From the NCBI GenBank assembly GCA_028564705.1, contig JAPXFQ010001404.1, forward strand, positions 1 through 64,000: a stretch of DNA of 64,000 bases, read 5' to 3'. Positions 47,705 to 64,000 of the stretch are shown one piece after another; positions within the stretch are counted from its first letter, which is position 1, and each line of letters starts with the position of its first letter. Source of the DNA: Apricaphanius iberus. Taxonomy: Eukaryota > Chordata > Actinopteri > Cyprinodontiformes > Aphaniidae. Under the pieces are notes generated by a model. That model was not told the origin of the DNA. It saw only the letters and a program-made list of their open reading frames with translations, and made no database searches. The position numbers and the translations under genes are program-made.

Positions 47705-48263
47705 ATGGCATATGCTGAGGAACATTGGTTAAAGACAGAGCCTGCTACCCAATACATTCAGAAGATTTGCTCTGAGGTGAGATTCAGTTTACCTTCACTC
47801 TCTACCTGCAACAGTTTCTATTCTACAGTGACTTTTTAATTTTATTTTATTTTTATGCACAGCTAAAGAAGAATGCTGAAGAAATGACAGGGAACATCTA
47901 TGAGAAATTCACTGCAACTGAATACAGGGATTTGGGCGTTATACCAACGCAAATGCTCATCAAGGTAAAAAGAAAACATGCAGATCTTATTTCTCATCAA
48001 TTAGAGAGCCAGTTCAAAAAGAAAAAAAAAGTGAAAATAGACTTATGAACGTTGAAAAAATGTATTTCCGAAACCATTTCTATTATACAACAATGCATTT
48101 TCTACTGTCCTTGCAGGTTGATGTGGGAGGAGGAGAATACATCCATCTGCTGATTATTGTCTATTTTATTGGCGTACGCTTTCCAATTAAGTACTTTCTT
48201 TTTGGGGTGGAAGAACACCACACAAAAGATGATCCTCTGATACCATTTAAGCCAAACATTTAA
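47705..48263 (+). CDS. Stefin-type cystatin gene 9, three exons, loop replaced
   Basis: Exons are 47705-47776, 47863-47964 and 48117-48263, giving 24+34+48 = 106 residues. The phase-0 introns have donors GTGAGA and GTAAAA and acceptors GCACAG and TTGCAG. It starts MAYAEEHWLKTEPATQYIQK, and exon 2 carries AEEMTGNIYEKFTATEYR. In place of QVVAG it reads LGVIP, and the N-terminal Gly-Gly is absent. Exon 3 opens VDVGGGEYIHLL, has an unusual hydrophobic stretch (IIVYFIGVRFPIKYFLF) where the second hairpin loop should be, and ends HHTKDDPLIPFKPNI. There is no signal peptide. A poly(A) signal lies at 48390-48395. The frame and splicing are intact, but the protease-binding residues are gone, so it may have lost inhibition or taken a new role. 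A decayed inverted copy of exon 3 is at 26583-26726. Confidence 0.85.
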
Positions 48264-48389
48264 TTTAAAATAGGTTTAAACTTTTAATGTGGGCTGGTTC
48301 AGTTTTCTGTTTTATGATTTAACAATATTTTTTATCAATACTATCATGGGGAGTGTTTGATCAACAAAGCCTTTCCCTGTCAAATACTT

Positions 48390-48395
48390 AATAAA
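48390..48395 (+). promoter_or_regulatory. Poly(A) signal of stefin gene 9
   Basis: AATAAA, 127 bases after the stop codon. Confidence 0.55.
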
Positions 48396-49526
48396 TCCTT
48401 CCATATGTTTAAGGTGCTGTGGTGGTTTCTGACTAGTCTGAACACAACTAAAATTTCTACTAAAATCCTTTCTGTAATGTCATGTTATGTATTTGGTATT
48501 GTGCTTTATATTGATAAAACATTTAATACATGAAAGAAAAATACACTTTCGATTTCTTTATCATTCCAGACACAATCTTGTATGCTTTTGTTTTTATTTC
48601 AATAGTATGAGCTTCTTGTTTTGGAGTGAATCAAGAAAGAGCATGACTGACTAAATTTAACATTTTGGATTTTCTTTCTACAACATACTGTAGTTCTGGA
48701 AAAAATTATCTCTATTGGGACTTTTATGGTTGTGTAATAATGTTCTCTAGCAAAATAAGTCGGTTATGGTGTTTCAAATTAAAATGAGCCCTCAAGAAAC
48801 ATTTCAAGAGAAAAAAAAAGTTATTGACTCAAGTTTTGATTAAGATGTTATGCTAACAGAATTGCTAACAGAATTCAGATTGTCACCACTCTTTTGAGTA
48901 TTTTAAATCAAAGTTTGATATAAAACAAACAAAGTGACAGGCTCAGGGTTTTAGATAAAAACTGCTGGGTGGCATTCACATTGTTTCAATATATTTTGAG
49001 AGGTGCCTTTATTCTTTTCTATCAAAAACAAATTCTTTAGTTTAATGAAAATAAAGTAAATCAAAATCTGACTGGGATAATATCTTCATTCAGGCCCAGT
49101 TGTATAGGACATTCAATGGAACCTCATGAAGATATTTTAAATATCATACTGTTGCCTGTTCCTTTAAAAGTACATTTAAAACAAGCACGAGAACTACTGA
49201 GAAGACTTGTGTAAAAATAATATTTTTTAACCTTTTATAAACATTTACCTATACTTTTATTAAAGACATGACCCCCACCCCCTAGCAAGATTTTCATGTA
49301 GCAAAAGTTTTATTATTAAAAACTGAAAAATTACCAAATATACAGAAGTTATTTGTAAAGAACGACTTTACCATGATAAACTATAATAAACTGATTATAT
49401 TCTGATTCATTGGATTTCATTGCATTGATCTACACTGAAGAGTCAGATTTGAATCAGTTATTCTGGTGTCTGAACATTTTTTGAAATGTATTTTATTTAT
49501 GTCTGACTTGTTTCAGTTTCACTCAG

Positions 49527-49913
49527 GTGAGGACCTCAGTAGTTAAAATGAGGACAGGAGTTTAGAGGAAAGCATATGTCTCCATACTTGTCTAAGTCAA
49601 GGTGAATTTAACTCTGATTATGTTCACCATTATTTAGAAATTATTACATCACAATAAGATGTAGAAAAGAGATTCTGAAAAAGATTAACTTTGGTGTTAT
49701 TTCTTTAGAAATCTATTTTATCCAGAAACAGCTAAAATGCTGTTGCTCTTCATTACAAATATACACCAGAATAATATGAATGAATAAATAAATAAATAAA
49801 TAAATACTATTAAATGAAAACAATTCTATCTCCAATTCACAGGTTTATTGGTAGGGAACTGAATATTTCCTTGTGCTGATCCACCAAACTGTTTCTGATG
49901 ATGGAGTAAGTTA
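49527..49913 (+). pseudogene. Stefin pseudogene 10 (exons 2 and 3)
   Basis: The exon 2 relic, 49527-49601 (75 nt), has good flanking splice signals (CACTCAG and AAG|GTG) but in-frame TAG and TAA codons. The exon 3 relic, 49843-49913, begins VYW and hits TAG at once, then continues in another frame as EYFLVLIHQTVSDDGV. It is the inverted counterpart of 24838-25284. No exon 1 was found. Confidence 0.75.
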
Positions 49914-51699
49914 ATAAAACCACATATAATATGTTCTTAATGTACCTGTCAACTAAAAATAAAATAAAATGTATACATGTATGTTCATTTGCATGTTGGG
50001 GCTGTGTTTACTCTCTCGAAGTTTGGATTTAGGATGAAACATGGATGTAAAAATTGGGATTTAAAATTAATATTTCAACGAGCTAATTGCGATAAAGTTA
50101 TTTTCCATACTCTCATCAGTCAAACTGAAAAAAAGAATCGCCTGTTCAGAAGCAAAGAAGTATTGATCAGAAGCAAATGAAATTAAAAATTAAATTTTAA
50201 ATTAATGTGTCAAATCTAATGAAATTCTTTCTGTATTTGTTTGTAACCAAGTGCATGAGGAAATAATTGTATTTCTCCATAGAGCTCTTCAGATTCAGTA
50301 GATGATGATGCAAAATGTGATTATGAAACTATTTTGAAATTTGTATGCTTTTAACCTATTATGTGGAACCTTAAATGTATGTGGTTTATAAGGAATCCAT
50401 GCTTTTAATAAATACTGTTACTTTTTCTTAAACAGTGATATTTGAACTATTATATCCCCCAAAATTTATTGAGCAACCAATTTATGTATTTTATTGTTTC
50501 ACTTTTTCCTTCAATAAAATTGAATAGAATTGAACATTTAATTGTGTCTTAGGTTTTTCAGTAGTTCTCCTGTTTGGCTGTTTTGCCTCTCAGAAAGGAC
50601 ATAAAGTTAGGCTTCTGTGAAACTTCTACACTGTTCTGCTATAGTGATCATCATTACTTCCTAAAAATATATTTAAATTAATTGGAGGCTTCAAATCCTT
50701 GCCTGTAAACGGCATAAATAAACAGATCTGCAGTTTTTAAAAGATAAATAGTTCGGAAAGTATATCGAAATTTAAAATTGTTTTAATATTTTACCCCCAT
50801 ATCAGCTACTCTTTCATGAAAGGCCATTTGAACGTCTAATTTAGTCTTTTATTTTATTTTATTTATTTATTTTTAGATAGGCCTAATGCAATTAAAGTGC
50901 TGTCAAACCAGAGTTATAACTGAGGCTTCACTGTGAAAGTTAGTTGCTCTGTACTGCCTTCTAGTGGTAAACATTAACAGTGCAGTCTCCACCACTGTAA
51001 AAAAACAAAAAATGTAAAAAAGATGAACACTATCAGAAAGATTCTGCTTTGGTGTTAAATTTAAAACAATAATTCACGAAATGTTGGAATGTTAGAATGT
51101 TTTTGTTTTGTTTTGTTTTTTGTTTTTTTTTGCTGTCAGATGCAAACCCAGACCCTTTCTAACTACTTTTCTGTGTCTGTCAAATTGTAATAAGGTGAGG
51201 ATTATTTATTTTATTTTATTTTATTCCATCTCCTGGGAATAACTGTTCCAGAGGAAACTACTTTTTAAAAAGACCCTTCAATGGAAGAATGCAATCAAAT
51301 AAAAAATATGTGGCAAAACTTAAAACTTAATCTCTTTAGGCTTTCTGGTCAGCGGTGATGGATTTTGCCTAACTGGGTCCATCCAGCACATTATTGTGAG
51401 GTGTGTAAATATTCCTTCAGGATTCATTTCCCGAAACAGGTAGGGCGTGACATCGATGTTTCATTAGATGAAGATAACCCTTGAAAATTCACCTTTGAGT
51501 CAGAATTTATTTAGACTTGTGAATGTCAAATAGTGACGCTGTTTAAATCATGAGAACTCACACGAACAACAAACAGGGTGGATGATAACCAGTCCAAGAT
51601 TAGTAAATTATGGTGTAGTAGGAAAGTAATACCACTAGAGGTCAGTGTGCTCTCTTTGTTAAAAGATTGAGCTCATATTTATCTTGGCCTGTGTTTGAC

Positions 51700-53210
51700 T
51701 AGTATATGGAGTATTGACTCCTGCCCTGATCACCTAACTCCAATCCTCATCAATAAACGGTATATAGATGAGCCGTACATGCTATCATATTTATGTGTAA
51801 CACAACATATTCAGTATTAACTAATGATTCTGTCAGAAGGAGGCAGGAACAGGCATCCTGGATGAATGTTCCTGTCGATGTTTTCTTTTAAAAGGAAGCC
51901 GTTTCTCTTCACTGCCACAACATGGTTTCCAGATTTTTGTTTATGTAAAAATATAAACCATGTTCCATTTTTTCTTCTAAATCATAACTATGTGGTCATT
52001 TGTGTTGCTACAATCCCAATAAAATAGATGCTTTTGCAAGGCACTGTGTCTCTATACTTATGGTGCTATATGCTTTGACATTAAAACTACTTGTACCTCA
52101 GTTGTTCTGTTCTTTTTGTGTCTCTTATCTGTCTTCTTAAACCCCTAGACTGAATATGGATGCTCATACTGCGCCAAGTTCTGCTGGAGGTTTCTTCAGT
52201 ATAGTTTTTCTCTCCACTTTCACTACTGTGCGTGCTTGCTCAGTATGAGGGAATGACACAATGCAAGAGACTGTCTATTGTCTATCTGTCCATCCAGGAG
52301 GAGTGAATGCTGCAAGTTAAGTGCAATCTGCTGGGTTTTCTTAAAGTGACATTGTGTAGTTTTTGCAGTGCATCTTTGAAAAAGCCATTAAAATATTATG
52401 TAATAATAAATTAAGTAAAGCACATTAATTGCAAAATATTGGCGATAATGTAAAATATGACTTTAAAAATCAGTTTTAAAATACATAGGCGCGGGTCCTC
52501 TTTTCAGAGGAAAGCGATATTAGATCATTTCTTTACTTCTACAAGAACCCAGACGGACAAAGCGCACGGAACAAGCCCGCTATTAAAACATTGAGTTCCC
52601 TCAAAATTCAAAAAAGTTTCGCCATAAATACATTGTTACCTCTTTGCTAGTTCCAAGCGATGAAAGAGAGACTGATGTGCTTATCATGTTGCTGCAAATA
52701 GATAATTCTCAGGGAATTCAGCGTTTGAAAACAGCACTAGTTGGACCTCCGTTGTTGAGTTTCTTACTCGAAGACACACAGACACAGAGTGTAATTCTCG
52801 GCCAATAGGGGGCAGTGCATACCTAAATTATCACAAGCATGCGGTATCTAACTTGACAAATGTTTTATTTAACGTTTTAAAAGATAGTTACAAATAAAGA
52901 CACAGTGACACTGAACATTAAATAGTGTAACACCTAAAACTTTAAGTGTCTTCCTCATAAGCGTAAAATGAATTGATTGCATGGTTAAGAACAAGGAGCA
53001 TCAACAGTTCAATTCTCCTCAACTATTTATTTTGACCATACTGCTGAGGCCAGCAGTCAACCTGATATTGAAACAGTTCTTAACTTTTGGACTTCCTGTG
53101 AAATAAACGGCTTATGACTGATAGAAAGAAAAATATGGAAAAAGACAGACACGAGGCTTGCTCTTGTGTGTGTTTTTCTTTATTGTGGTCGAGAATTTTA
53201 TTGTTTAGTT
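51700..53210. other. Intergenic, nothing recognised
   Basis: Past the end of the duplicated blocks. There are no exons that I recognise and no recognisable element. Confidence 0.35.
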
Positions 53211-53424
53211 TTTTACACATGAAAACAATGGAGACTTTTTGCTTCTGTTCCTGTTTGGCAACTTTGTTAGTTCTGCTTACGGGTAGTGGAGTAAAACTCT
53301 GAAAATCAAAAAAAGAAAAACACGTGACATGACATTTCTGATTTCGTTAAAACTGATGATGGTTTTGTGGTACATCAAGAAAGTGGGTACCTTTTACTTG
53401 AATTAATCTTATGAATGTGAGGGG

Positions 53425-53454
53425 TTTTTTTTTTTGGGGGGGGGGGGGGGGGGG
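53425..53454. repeat. T11 followed by G19 homopolymer tract
   Basis: An uninterrupted T run, then 19 G, on the plus strand. Such a tract is prone to length errors in assembly. Confidence 0.95.
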
Positions 53455-53459
53455 TTCAA

Positions 53460-56230
53460 CATCAAAATCACAGGATGATTGTTTCCATGTATTTCTGCTA
53501 ACAACCAGTCAGTCACTGCTAAAAACATTCAATTATGAGTTTTGTGTGATTTCAGTTTATCAAGAGAACCTCATGAAACATATTAATATAGAAGTTCACG
53601 TTTTTCAGTCACAGAGTTGACTTTTGTTTCAGGTTAGTGTTGCTCTGTAGATGTAAAGCTGGTTGCTTTACAGTCCCACTTTTTTTGACTGGTACTGCTG
53701 CAATTTAGGATATATGGAATTTGCAGGAAATGTTTATCTTTTCCAATACAAATCTGAGTTCCTGTGCTTATGTGGCAACATCTACTGTAACCTCTCCCTG
53801 AAACCTGAAGCAGACGTCACATAAGTTCAGGCTCAGGGAGTAAAAAGCATATGAAAGTGTATATTTCTATCCATGTCTTTGTGCAGATTTTCCTTTTTCT
53901 GTGTGTTACAATCCCTTACTTCAGCTGTGGGGTAAGATATTCACTGTTTTATAACATTGCTTACATAAATGGAAGCCTGTTTATAGTTTGTGAGTTATTT
54001 TCACATCCTGAAAGTTTTTTGTTTTTTTTTTCCTGCCATTACCTTTTTAAAACAAAGGAGGTACAGATATGGGGGTACCTTTACAGTACTAACTTTTTGT
54101 CTCACTCCATTTTCCAAATTTTCTAAGAGAATCAGAATCAGCCTTTTATAATTGCATAATAAATTAAACTTTCGTTTAGTACTGTCCTGTGTAACAGGGG
54201 AACCAAGCACAAGCAACCATGCTGCCAACGTTGGTTATCTAACACCAGTTTCAGGCATCAATGCATTAAAAACTACACAAGAAGAATATAGTGATAGCAC
54301 AAACTATAAACTGAACATTTCTCTATTGGTTTGTAATTTGTAGGTCTCACACGCCGGTACCCGAACCAGAAATTTAAAAGGCCTTGTTGGCATCCAGTGG
54401 TGACTAAAGTCTGTCTGGTAAAGGTCTATTCTGGCCCAGTTTGGATTAGCATGGGTACTCCGATGTACATAAGCCTTCTTATTTCTTGCAACAACGATCA
54501 CCTGAATAATTCATGTCACTGACCAGTGGGGGTGAGACATAGCAGCTGTGAATGAAAGCAGCTGATAGTTTCACTTTTACACTCATAATCACTCTGTGTT
54601 TTATCTATGAGGTTTTATTTGGAAGACGCTAATGCAGTTGGTCAAACATTATTCTGAGAACACTGTTTGCAACACCCTATAAAGTTTATAGGTAAATTGG
54701 CCCTAAAAAATTATTACAAGGTAGTCTATGTGGTAGATGGAGGAGAAGCTACTGATGCATAAGCTGTCCTTGTCCCTCAGCTTTGGGCTCTTTTTTTACT
54801 CAAATTCAGGTTTCAATTTTACAGAAACTTGAATTTATTGATATTTTCCAGTTAAAAAAAACCCAACAAAAACATTTTCTTCTTACAAAAGGCAGTCCGG
54901 GCTAACTTTCCCAGGATACATGTCAGCTTCTATATTTGATAATCTTCTGTTTTAGAAAAGCGGACCTTCGAATCCTTCTTTTGTTTTAAGCTAGTTTGCT
55001 CTGAAAAACAAGGCTAATCGGATTGATCTGTATTTCATAGTATAAAGTATCACTATTTGTTGCTCTTTAACATTATTTTACACCTACGTTTGGATGTAAT
55101 TTCTGGTAGCCACATTGATTAGTTTGACAGAAATTAGATGTGTTTGCATTTGGCTGAGGGTCACAGGTCATGAATCCTGCCCACCTTCACTGAGAGCATA
55201 ACAGCAGTGATAATCATCTCACTGGGTCTTCAGAAGTTCAGCATGTACAAGAAAAGATTTCCATATATATGAGCAGCCTCATATGGATGTTACATTTCCG
55301 ATTTCTTCCAGATGCTCTAAGGAGATTAACTGGAAAAGAATTTTAACAAATGAAAAACATTTTTTTTTTCCCAAGGATTTATTTTATTTCTCGTTTCTGA
55401 TCAGAAATGATAGGAGAGGGTTCCGAGTGCTAAGAATTTCATTTTTTGACCACAAATATTGATCTTAGAACTTGACTTCATACATCAGCACTGCTTTAAA
55501 AATGTAAAAAAAAAGAAAAGTGCTTGTAATAATGAGTGGTTTTAGAACAGCAGAAGTTGTTATCACTTACAAATAATTGTTGTAGGCTGGTCATTTCTGG
55601 TATAACCCAACAACAATGAAATTTGTTGTTATCACATTAAATTGTTTATTTCCAAAGATTTCTGGCAAATTTTTCACAAACTGGAAGGAATAAGGTGAAA
55701 GTTTTGTTTTCGGGGGGATGGGCCCATATTTGTGTTAAATAAATGTTTTGAACACACAGGCCTGTTTGATAGTAAACATTACTAGAGACAAGTCCCATTT
55801 GTAATGAGTAGAGCATGCACTAAATCTTATTAATTTTACTTTTACGGTCCTTAAAATCATATTGCATCCTATGAAAGCAAGGGTATTTTTTAAACATTTT
55901 TTAACACACAGATATTTAATATCACATGCAATGATATAGGAAGATGTAGGTAATATTACTAGACTATGAAAACAGAAAAAAATATATTTAACACATTACG
56001 TCCAATCTCATTTAAATAAGCAATTTGTAGTGAGGAATGAATTAACACCCCCACATTCATTGTTAAATATCTAAAATCACATAAATGCCTAACAAACCAG
56101 AGCGGAGCATCATTATTCAGTAAAAAACTAAATTGAAGCATCTTGTGAATTTGGTCATGGATTTAAAGAGGTCTCAAAAGAACATCAGCCATTCCAATTT
56201 GGAATAATATTGTTCAAATACATTTGTTTA
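53460..56230. other. Intergenic; weak exon candidates only
   Basis: Two short leader-like open frames (53219-53281 and 53851-53931) lie in or near this stretch and are discussed as a finding. Nothing else was recognised. Confidence 0.3.
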
Positions 56231-56239
56231 AAACCAAAT

Positions 56240-56820
56240 TATTTTGACACTAGATTAAGGAGTGGTGCTGTGTGCAAAACAACAGCAGCCCTGCTACAAA
56301 TACTATGTGTGGGAGTGGAAGTGTAATGGTTTGGGAATGTTATCCTGCAGCAGGACTTTTCCAGCTCATCATCACAAAATCTACAATTAATTATATTGTG
56401 TATTAAAGCGTGCTTGAAGAAAATATGGAGCTGAACACTGGAATGTGACAATGAGCGGAACATGAAGTGAATCCACCCAGGATGATTTGAAACAGGCCCA
56501 ACATGCAAAAATCCTAAAACATCTTGCAACTAAAAAAAATCTGCATTTACGACAGGGGCAAACTTTCCTTAGACTGATAACAGACTAGTAGAAGGGTACA
56601 TGAAGCATCTAATAAGTGAAGTTATTTCAGCCAAAGTGTAATGTTTCCCACCTAATATGCATATTTATTGATATGTTTTAATTTAATGGATAATGCATTG
56701 TTTATTTCTCTTTTTTACCTGAAAATTCATGAATGTCTTTTCCTGAGACACCAATATGTGAATTCTTATTAATAAAGAACTGAATATTTAGTATGGTGTC
56801 CTAAGTTTTTCACATAACTG
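56240..56820 (+). mobile_element. Tc1/mariner-type transposon relic
   Basis: Contains 'gtgtgggagtggaagtgtaatggtttggg', translating to a GSGSVMVWE block typical of Tc1-type transposases. It also has 'actagtagaagggtacatgaagcatctaataagtgaagttatttcagccaaag' and an end reading 'tggtgtcctaagtttttcacataactg', a terminus known from vertebrate Tc1/mariner-type repeats. It is highly degraded. Confidence 0.5.
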
Positions 56821-57835
56821 AACCTTTGAATGACAACTTCTGTTCAGGCTGCAGATCAGCTCATGTCTTATTTATAGATTCAGAAAAAAACATGAAGCTG
56901 ACTCACAAGACAGTCCGGAGTGTAAGCAAACTACATGCCGCCAATGATGACCAAGTTTGTTTTGTCAGACTTCCAGATTTTCTACACATATTTGCTGTTG
57001 GACTCTGATAAATGTTACAGAATTCTGAAAAGAAGAAGTTGTAATACAATATAACCCATGCTTGCAAAGTGGGTACCTGATTAAATATCATTTGATGTCA
57101 AAAAAGACCAAAAAAACAAGGAAATACCATTTTTTTTGTACTAATGAAGATGTCATATGTATTGGAAATGTAACACTTATTTCACAATTATGGGACAGTG
57201 CAATTTGAAAAATTTGAAGAGAAAATCTCTCAATTTTCTATGGTCAGTCATCATTGGAGGGCTGTGGGTGGTGGGCAGGGTGAACCCTGGATAGACAGCG
57301 CTTATAATAACCACAGACTAATTCAACCAAATAAAGATATTTAGTCATTTATTCTGAAGTCTTTATGCTCAACTCAAGTTTTAAACTAATTTTAAAGTCA
57401 TTTTAAAACAGTCCAAATTCGTCCAAACTGTAAAAAAGAGTTTCTTTCATCTTTACTTAATAGAGTGAGTAAATAATAATAATATATATATAATAATAAT
57501 TTAGTTTAATGAGATAAAGAAATGTATCATGTTTTTTTATTCTAAATAAATATGCTTTGTTTTTTGGATGAGTGTCACATTTTGAGTAAAGTTCAGTTCT
57601 TGATTTTATTGCCAACACTTTCCAAGTTTTGACAAGATAACCAGGACAGGAACAACAGGTTAAGGAATCATTTCAGATTATCAGAACATTCCCATGCAAC
57701 TATACCATCACATCACTAACTCTTTAAAGACAAAAACAAAACAGGAAACCACTAAAATGGACTCCTATGCTTTGAGTTATATCTATATTGTTAGCACTAT
57801 AGATGTACTAGTTAAAGATAATGAAACTGCTGCTA
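56820..57835. other. Intergenic, nothing recognised
   Basis: AT-rich. The open frame 56826-57008 has no identifiable motif. Confidence 0.35.
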
Positions 57836-57839
57836 AACC

Positions 57840-58310
57840 GGAGAGCTCCTTTAGTGACGGCTGTGCAGAAAAAGGAGTGTTACCGTAGATCCTTTCTCCT
57901 AGCAGCTGTAAATCTATAACCATCACTCCTCCAAATGAACTCAATGAATGTTTACTTCCCTGCTGCTATTTCTACTTTCAATTAACATTTATTTGCATAT
58001 CTCAGTTGGTTGCACTGTTTTATTTTTCACTTCTTGTAAATACTGTATTTTTGAATGTACAAATGTACTTGCACATTTTGAACATTTTTAATACTATCCT
58101 GCTCAAATGCACATTCCTTTGGATCTGAGTAGGCTGTTTTTAATTATGGCACAGTATTTTTGTTGTACTTTTCACCTGCTATGTAGTATGTTATTCTCAA
58201 TTCATTTTTTTAAATGATTTTCTTTGTGTGCATCTACATGCTTCGATTACCAGTCACTTTGCCTCTTCTACGCCCTCCTTGCCGGTAAAGGATATGTCTA
58301 TTCTTCTATT
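57840..58310 (+). mobile_element. LINE 3' fragment
   Basis: The first bases encode a decayed 'RRSFL.AAV.LYNHH'-like end of a fish LINE ORF2, followed by a pyrimidine-rich 3' UTR that ends 'ccttgccggtaaaggatatgtctattcttctattc'. A related C-terminal block on the opposite strand is at 62230-62350. Confidence 0.5.
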
Positions 58311-58399
58311 CTTACACTATTATCCATATTTGAATTAATATTCCAAAGAATGTGAAAAAAAATCCGTCTGCTATCACTGTAAATTACTTTGCAATAACT

Positions 58400-58745
58400 C
58401 CAGTTTTAAGCAGAGCTGGTTATCGATTCAAATGTCAACGATCGATTCGATTCCGATTCTCAAGAGTTAGAATCGATTATCATGATTCAATTCAGCCTGA
58501 TCCAGTTCGATAGGGATAGGGATCAGTGTTTTAAAAACATTTCTTTTGGTTTTCTTTAGCTGTTATTTTATATATGCCTGTAGCTTATTGACTTAACACT
58601 GGGTGAGTACAAGTTTATCAGGGGAAATTGTATTAATTCTTTCCGACACAAGACTTAAGATCGATTTTTTAACTTGTGAATCGATTCGATTTCTATAAGA
58701 ATTGATTCAGAATTGATTTTCAGATTTTTTTAAACACAGCACTAG
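58400..58745. repeat. Repeat with 'aatcgattcgatt' ends
   Basis: 'gagctggttatcgattcaaatg...gattcgattccgattct' near 58410-58490 and 'gaatcgattcgatttctataagaattgattcagaattg' near 58675-58720 form partly inverted ends. This is consistent with a non-autonomous DNA transposon. Confidence 0.45.
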
Positions 58746-58909
58746 TTGTAAGTATAATTATTAATAATATTAATAACAGCTGAATAAGTGTCTAAACCTG
58801 TGACTTCACTTCCCTAAAATAACATAAAATACAGTTCTGCTATATTTAAAAAGGCAATTGGAATACTCTCTTCACATTTATACCCTAAAATATGTTATTA
58901 AAAGACCAA

Positions 58910-59420
58910 TTCAATTCAGTTTATTTATATAGCGCCAATTCACAACAGATGTCACATCAACGAAACTTTACAAGAAAAGTCATTTCAATACAATTATACA
59001 AACAGTTCAATCAGTTAAAACGTTTTCTATGTAAGGAGTCCCAGCAGATTGCATTGAGACATTGACTTGAGGTTTTGCCCGGAACATGCAGACTCCAACC
59101 ACGTAGCGACATGTAGTGACAGTGGAGAGGAAAAACTCACCTTTAACAGGAAGAAACCTCCGGCAGAAGCAGAACTAGTCTCAGTACGAGCGTCCATCTA
59201 CCGTCTGGGGGTTTGAGAAGACAGAGAAGATACACAAAAAGAACAAAAGAACTCACACAAGAGTACTTTATATTTTAAAGAAAGTAAAAAGTTGACAACA
59301 GGACTTTCAGTATGTTCAGTCACTGGGAGCATCATCTGAATTTATGCTCCTCATCCAGCATGGCGTTGTAGCTTAGCAGAATACCAGACCACGTGTAGCT
59401 TCTATGGAGAGAAAAACACT
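58910..59420. repeat. Dispersed fish repeat ('atagcgccaattcacaac' family), longest copy in window
   Basis: From 'caattcagtttatttatatagcgccaattcacaacagatg' through 'gtggagaggaaaaactcacctttaacaggaagaaacctccggcagaagcag' to about 59420. Fragments of the same family are at 37430 and 46558. Confidence 0.7.
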
Positions 59421-59984
59421 GAGAGAAAACTAGGTTAACAGCTGAAATAACAGCAAAAAGTACATCTAACGAGTAGTAGAAACTTAGAAGAGTGAAGACA
59501 AGTTGTTATTCTGTTCTCCAATGATGATGATAATGATGAACCATTATGTAGCATGATGTTAACACGGACAGAAGTAACCAATGGGGCTCCATGTAACTCT
59601 GGAGGGGCTACAGAGACCCACAGCTCAGGTGGAAGGATATTTAAAAATAAGGACTATTCAGAAATCCAACTAAGAAATACACCGTTGTCTCCAAGGGGTT
59701 AGGATATCATAAGACTGTCACATTTTTTAATTTGACAAGAATATCACACTACTGTATATTTGTTTTGTATTATTATTACAAGAGGCTAATCTGGTATATA
59801 AAATGAATATGTTGCATTTTGAAATGGTCTAATTGCAGTATTCTTGGTGTTTGTCATAAATGGTTGCTAATAAGAAAATTAAATTAAGGGAAAAAAAGTC
59901 TAATTCCCATTGGAGAAGTTATTAATCACTGGTTACTGTTTTGTTGGTATTGAATGACAGCTGAACTGTCTTCAGCTCCCTGCG

Positions 59985-64000
<4,016 letters not shown>

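Larger units (their letters stand above)
48117..51510. repeat. Right copy of inverted duplication C
   Basis: The reverse-orientation partner of 23390-26726. Its right part (49840-51700) also pairs inverted with 7700-9300. Confidence 0.85.

Overview
The window is vertebrate genomic DNA, almost certainly from a teleost fish. It is AT-rich and sparse in genes. The coding exons are small and split by GT-AG introns. The repeats are of kinds typical of teleosts: I/Nimb-type and L2-type LINEs, a Tc1-type transposon, a DIRS-type tyrosine-recombinase fragment, solo LTRs, tRNA-derived SINEs, and a dispersed element with a GGAT tail. There is nothing bacterial or viral in layout.

Layout. Bases 1-5350 hold a nearly full-length LINE on the minus strand (ORF1 gag-like with zinc knuckles; ORF2 with endonuclease, reverse transcriptase and RNase H), broken by a few small lesions. 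About 5.5-51.7 kb is a cluster of stefin-type (family 1, cystatin B-like) cysteine-protease-inhibitor genes. All follow one three-exon plan with phase-0 introns, and most central exons are 102 nt. I count ten loci. Three have complete open frames with good splice sites (6207-6736 minus, 33384-34259 minus, 47705-48263 plus). One has a full set of exons but a mutated first donor (16879-18729 minus). The others are pseudogenes or single-exon relics. The cluster was built by repeated local duplication with inversion: 5.56-6.82 kb pairs with 35.98-37.25 kb, 9.32-11.74 kb with 39.97-43.0 kb, and 23.4-26.73 kb with 48.12-51.5 kb, all inverted. A further copy of part of the last block lies at 7.7-9.3 kb. 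In the two pairs that carry stefin genes, one copy is intact and the other decayed.

Only the 33384-34259 gene keeps the canonical QVVAG papain-binding loop and the N-terminal Gly-Gly. The other two open genes keep the stefin frame but have replaced the loop, so the cluster may include non-inhibitory paralogues.

Mobile elements are scattered through the cluster, including a solo LTR (26741-27309) with a 4-bp target duplication that landed about 15 bp from a stefin exon relic. From about 59.98 kb the sequence changes: a GC- and CpG-rich promoter and 5' UTR lead into coding exon 1 of arfgef1 (BIG1, plus strand, 60283-60406). The rest of the window is its first intron.
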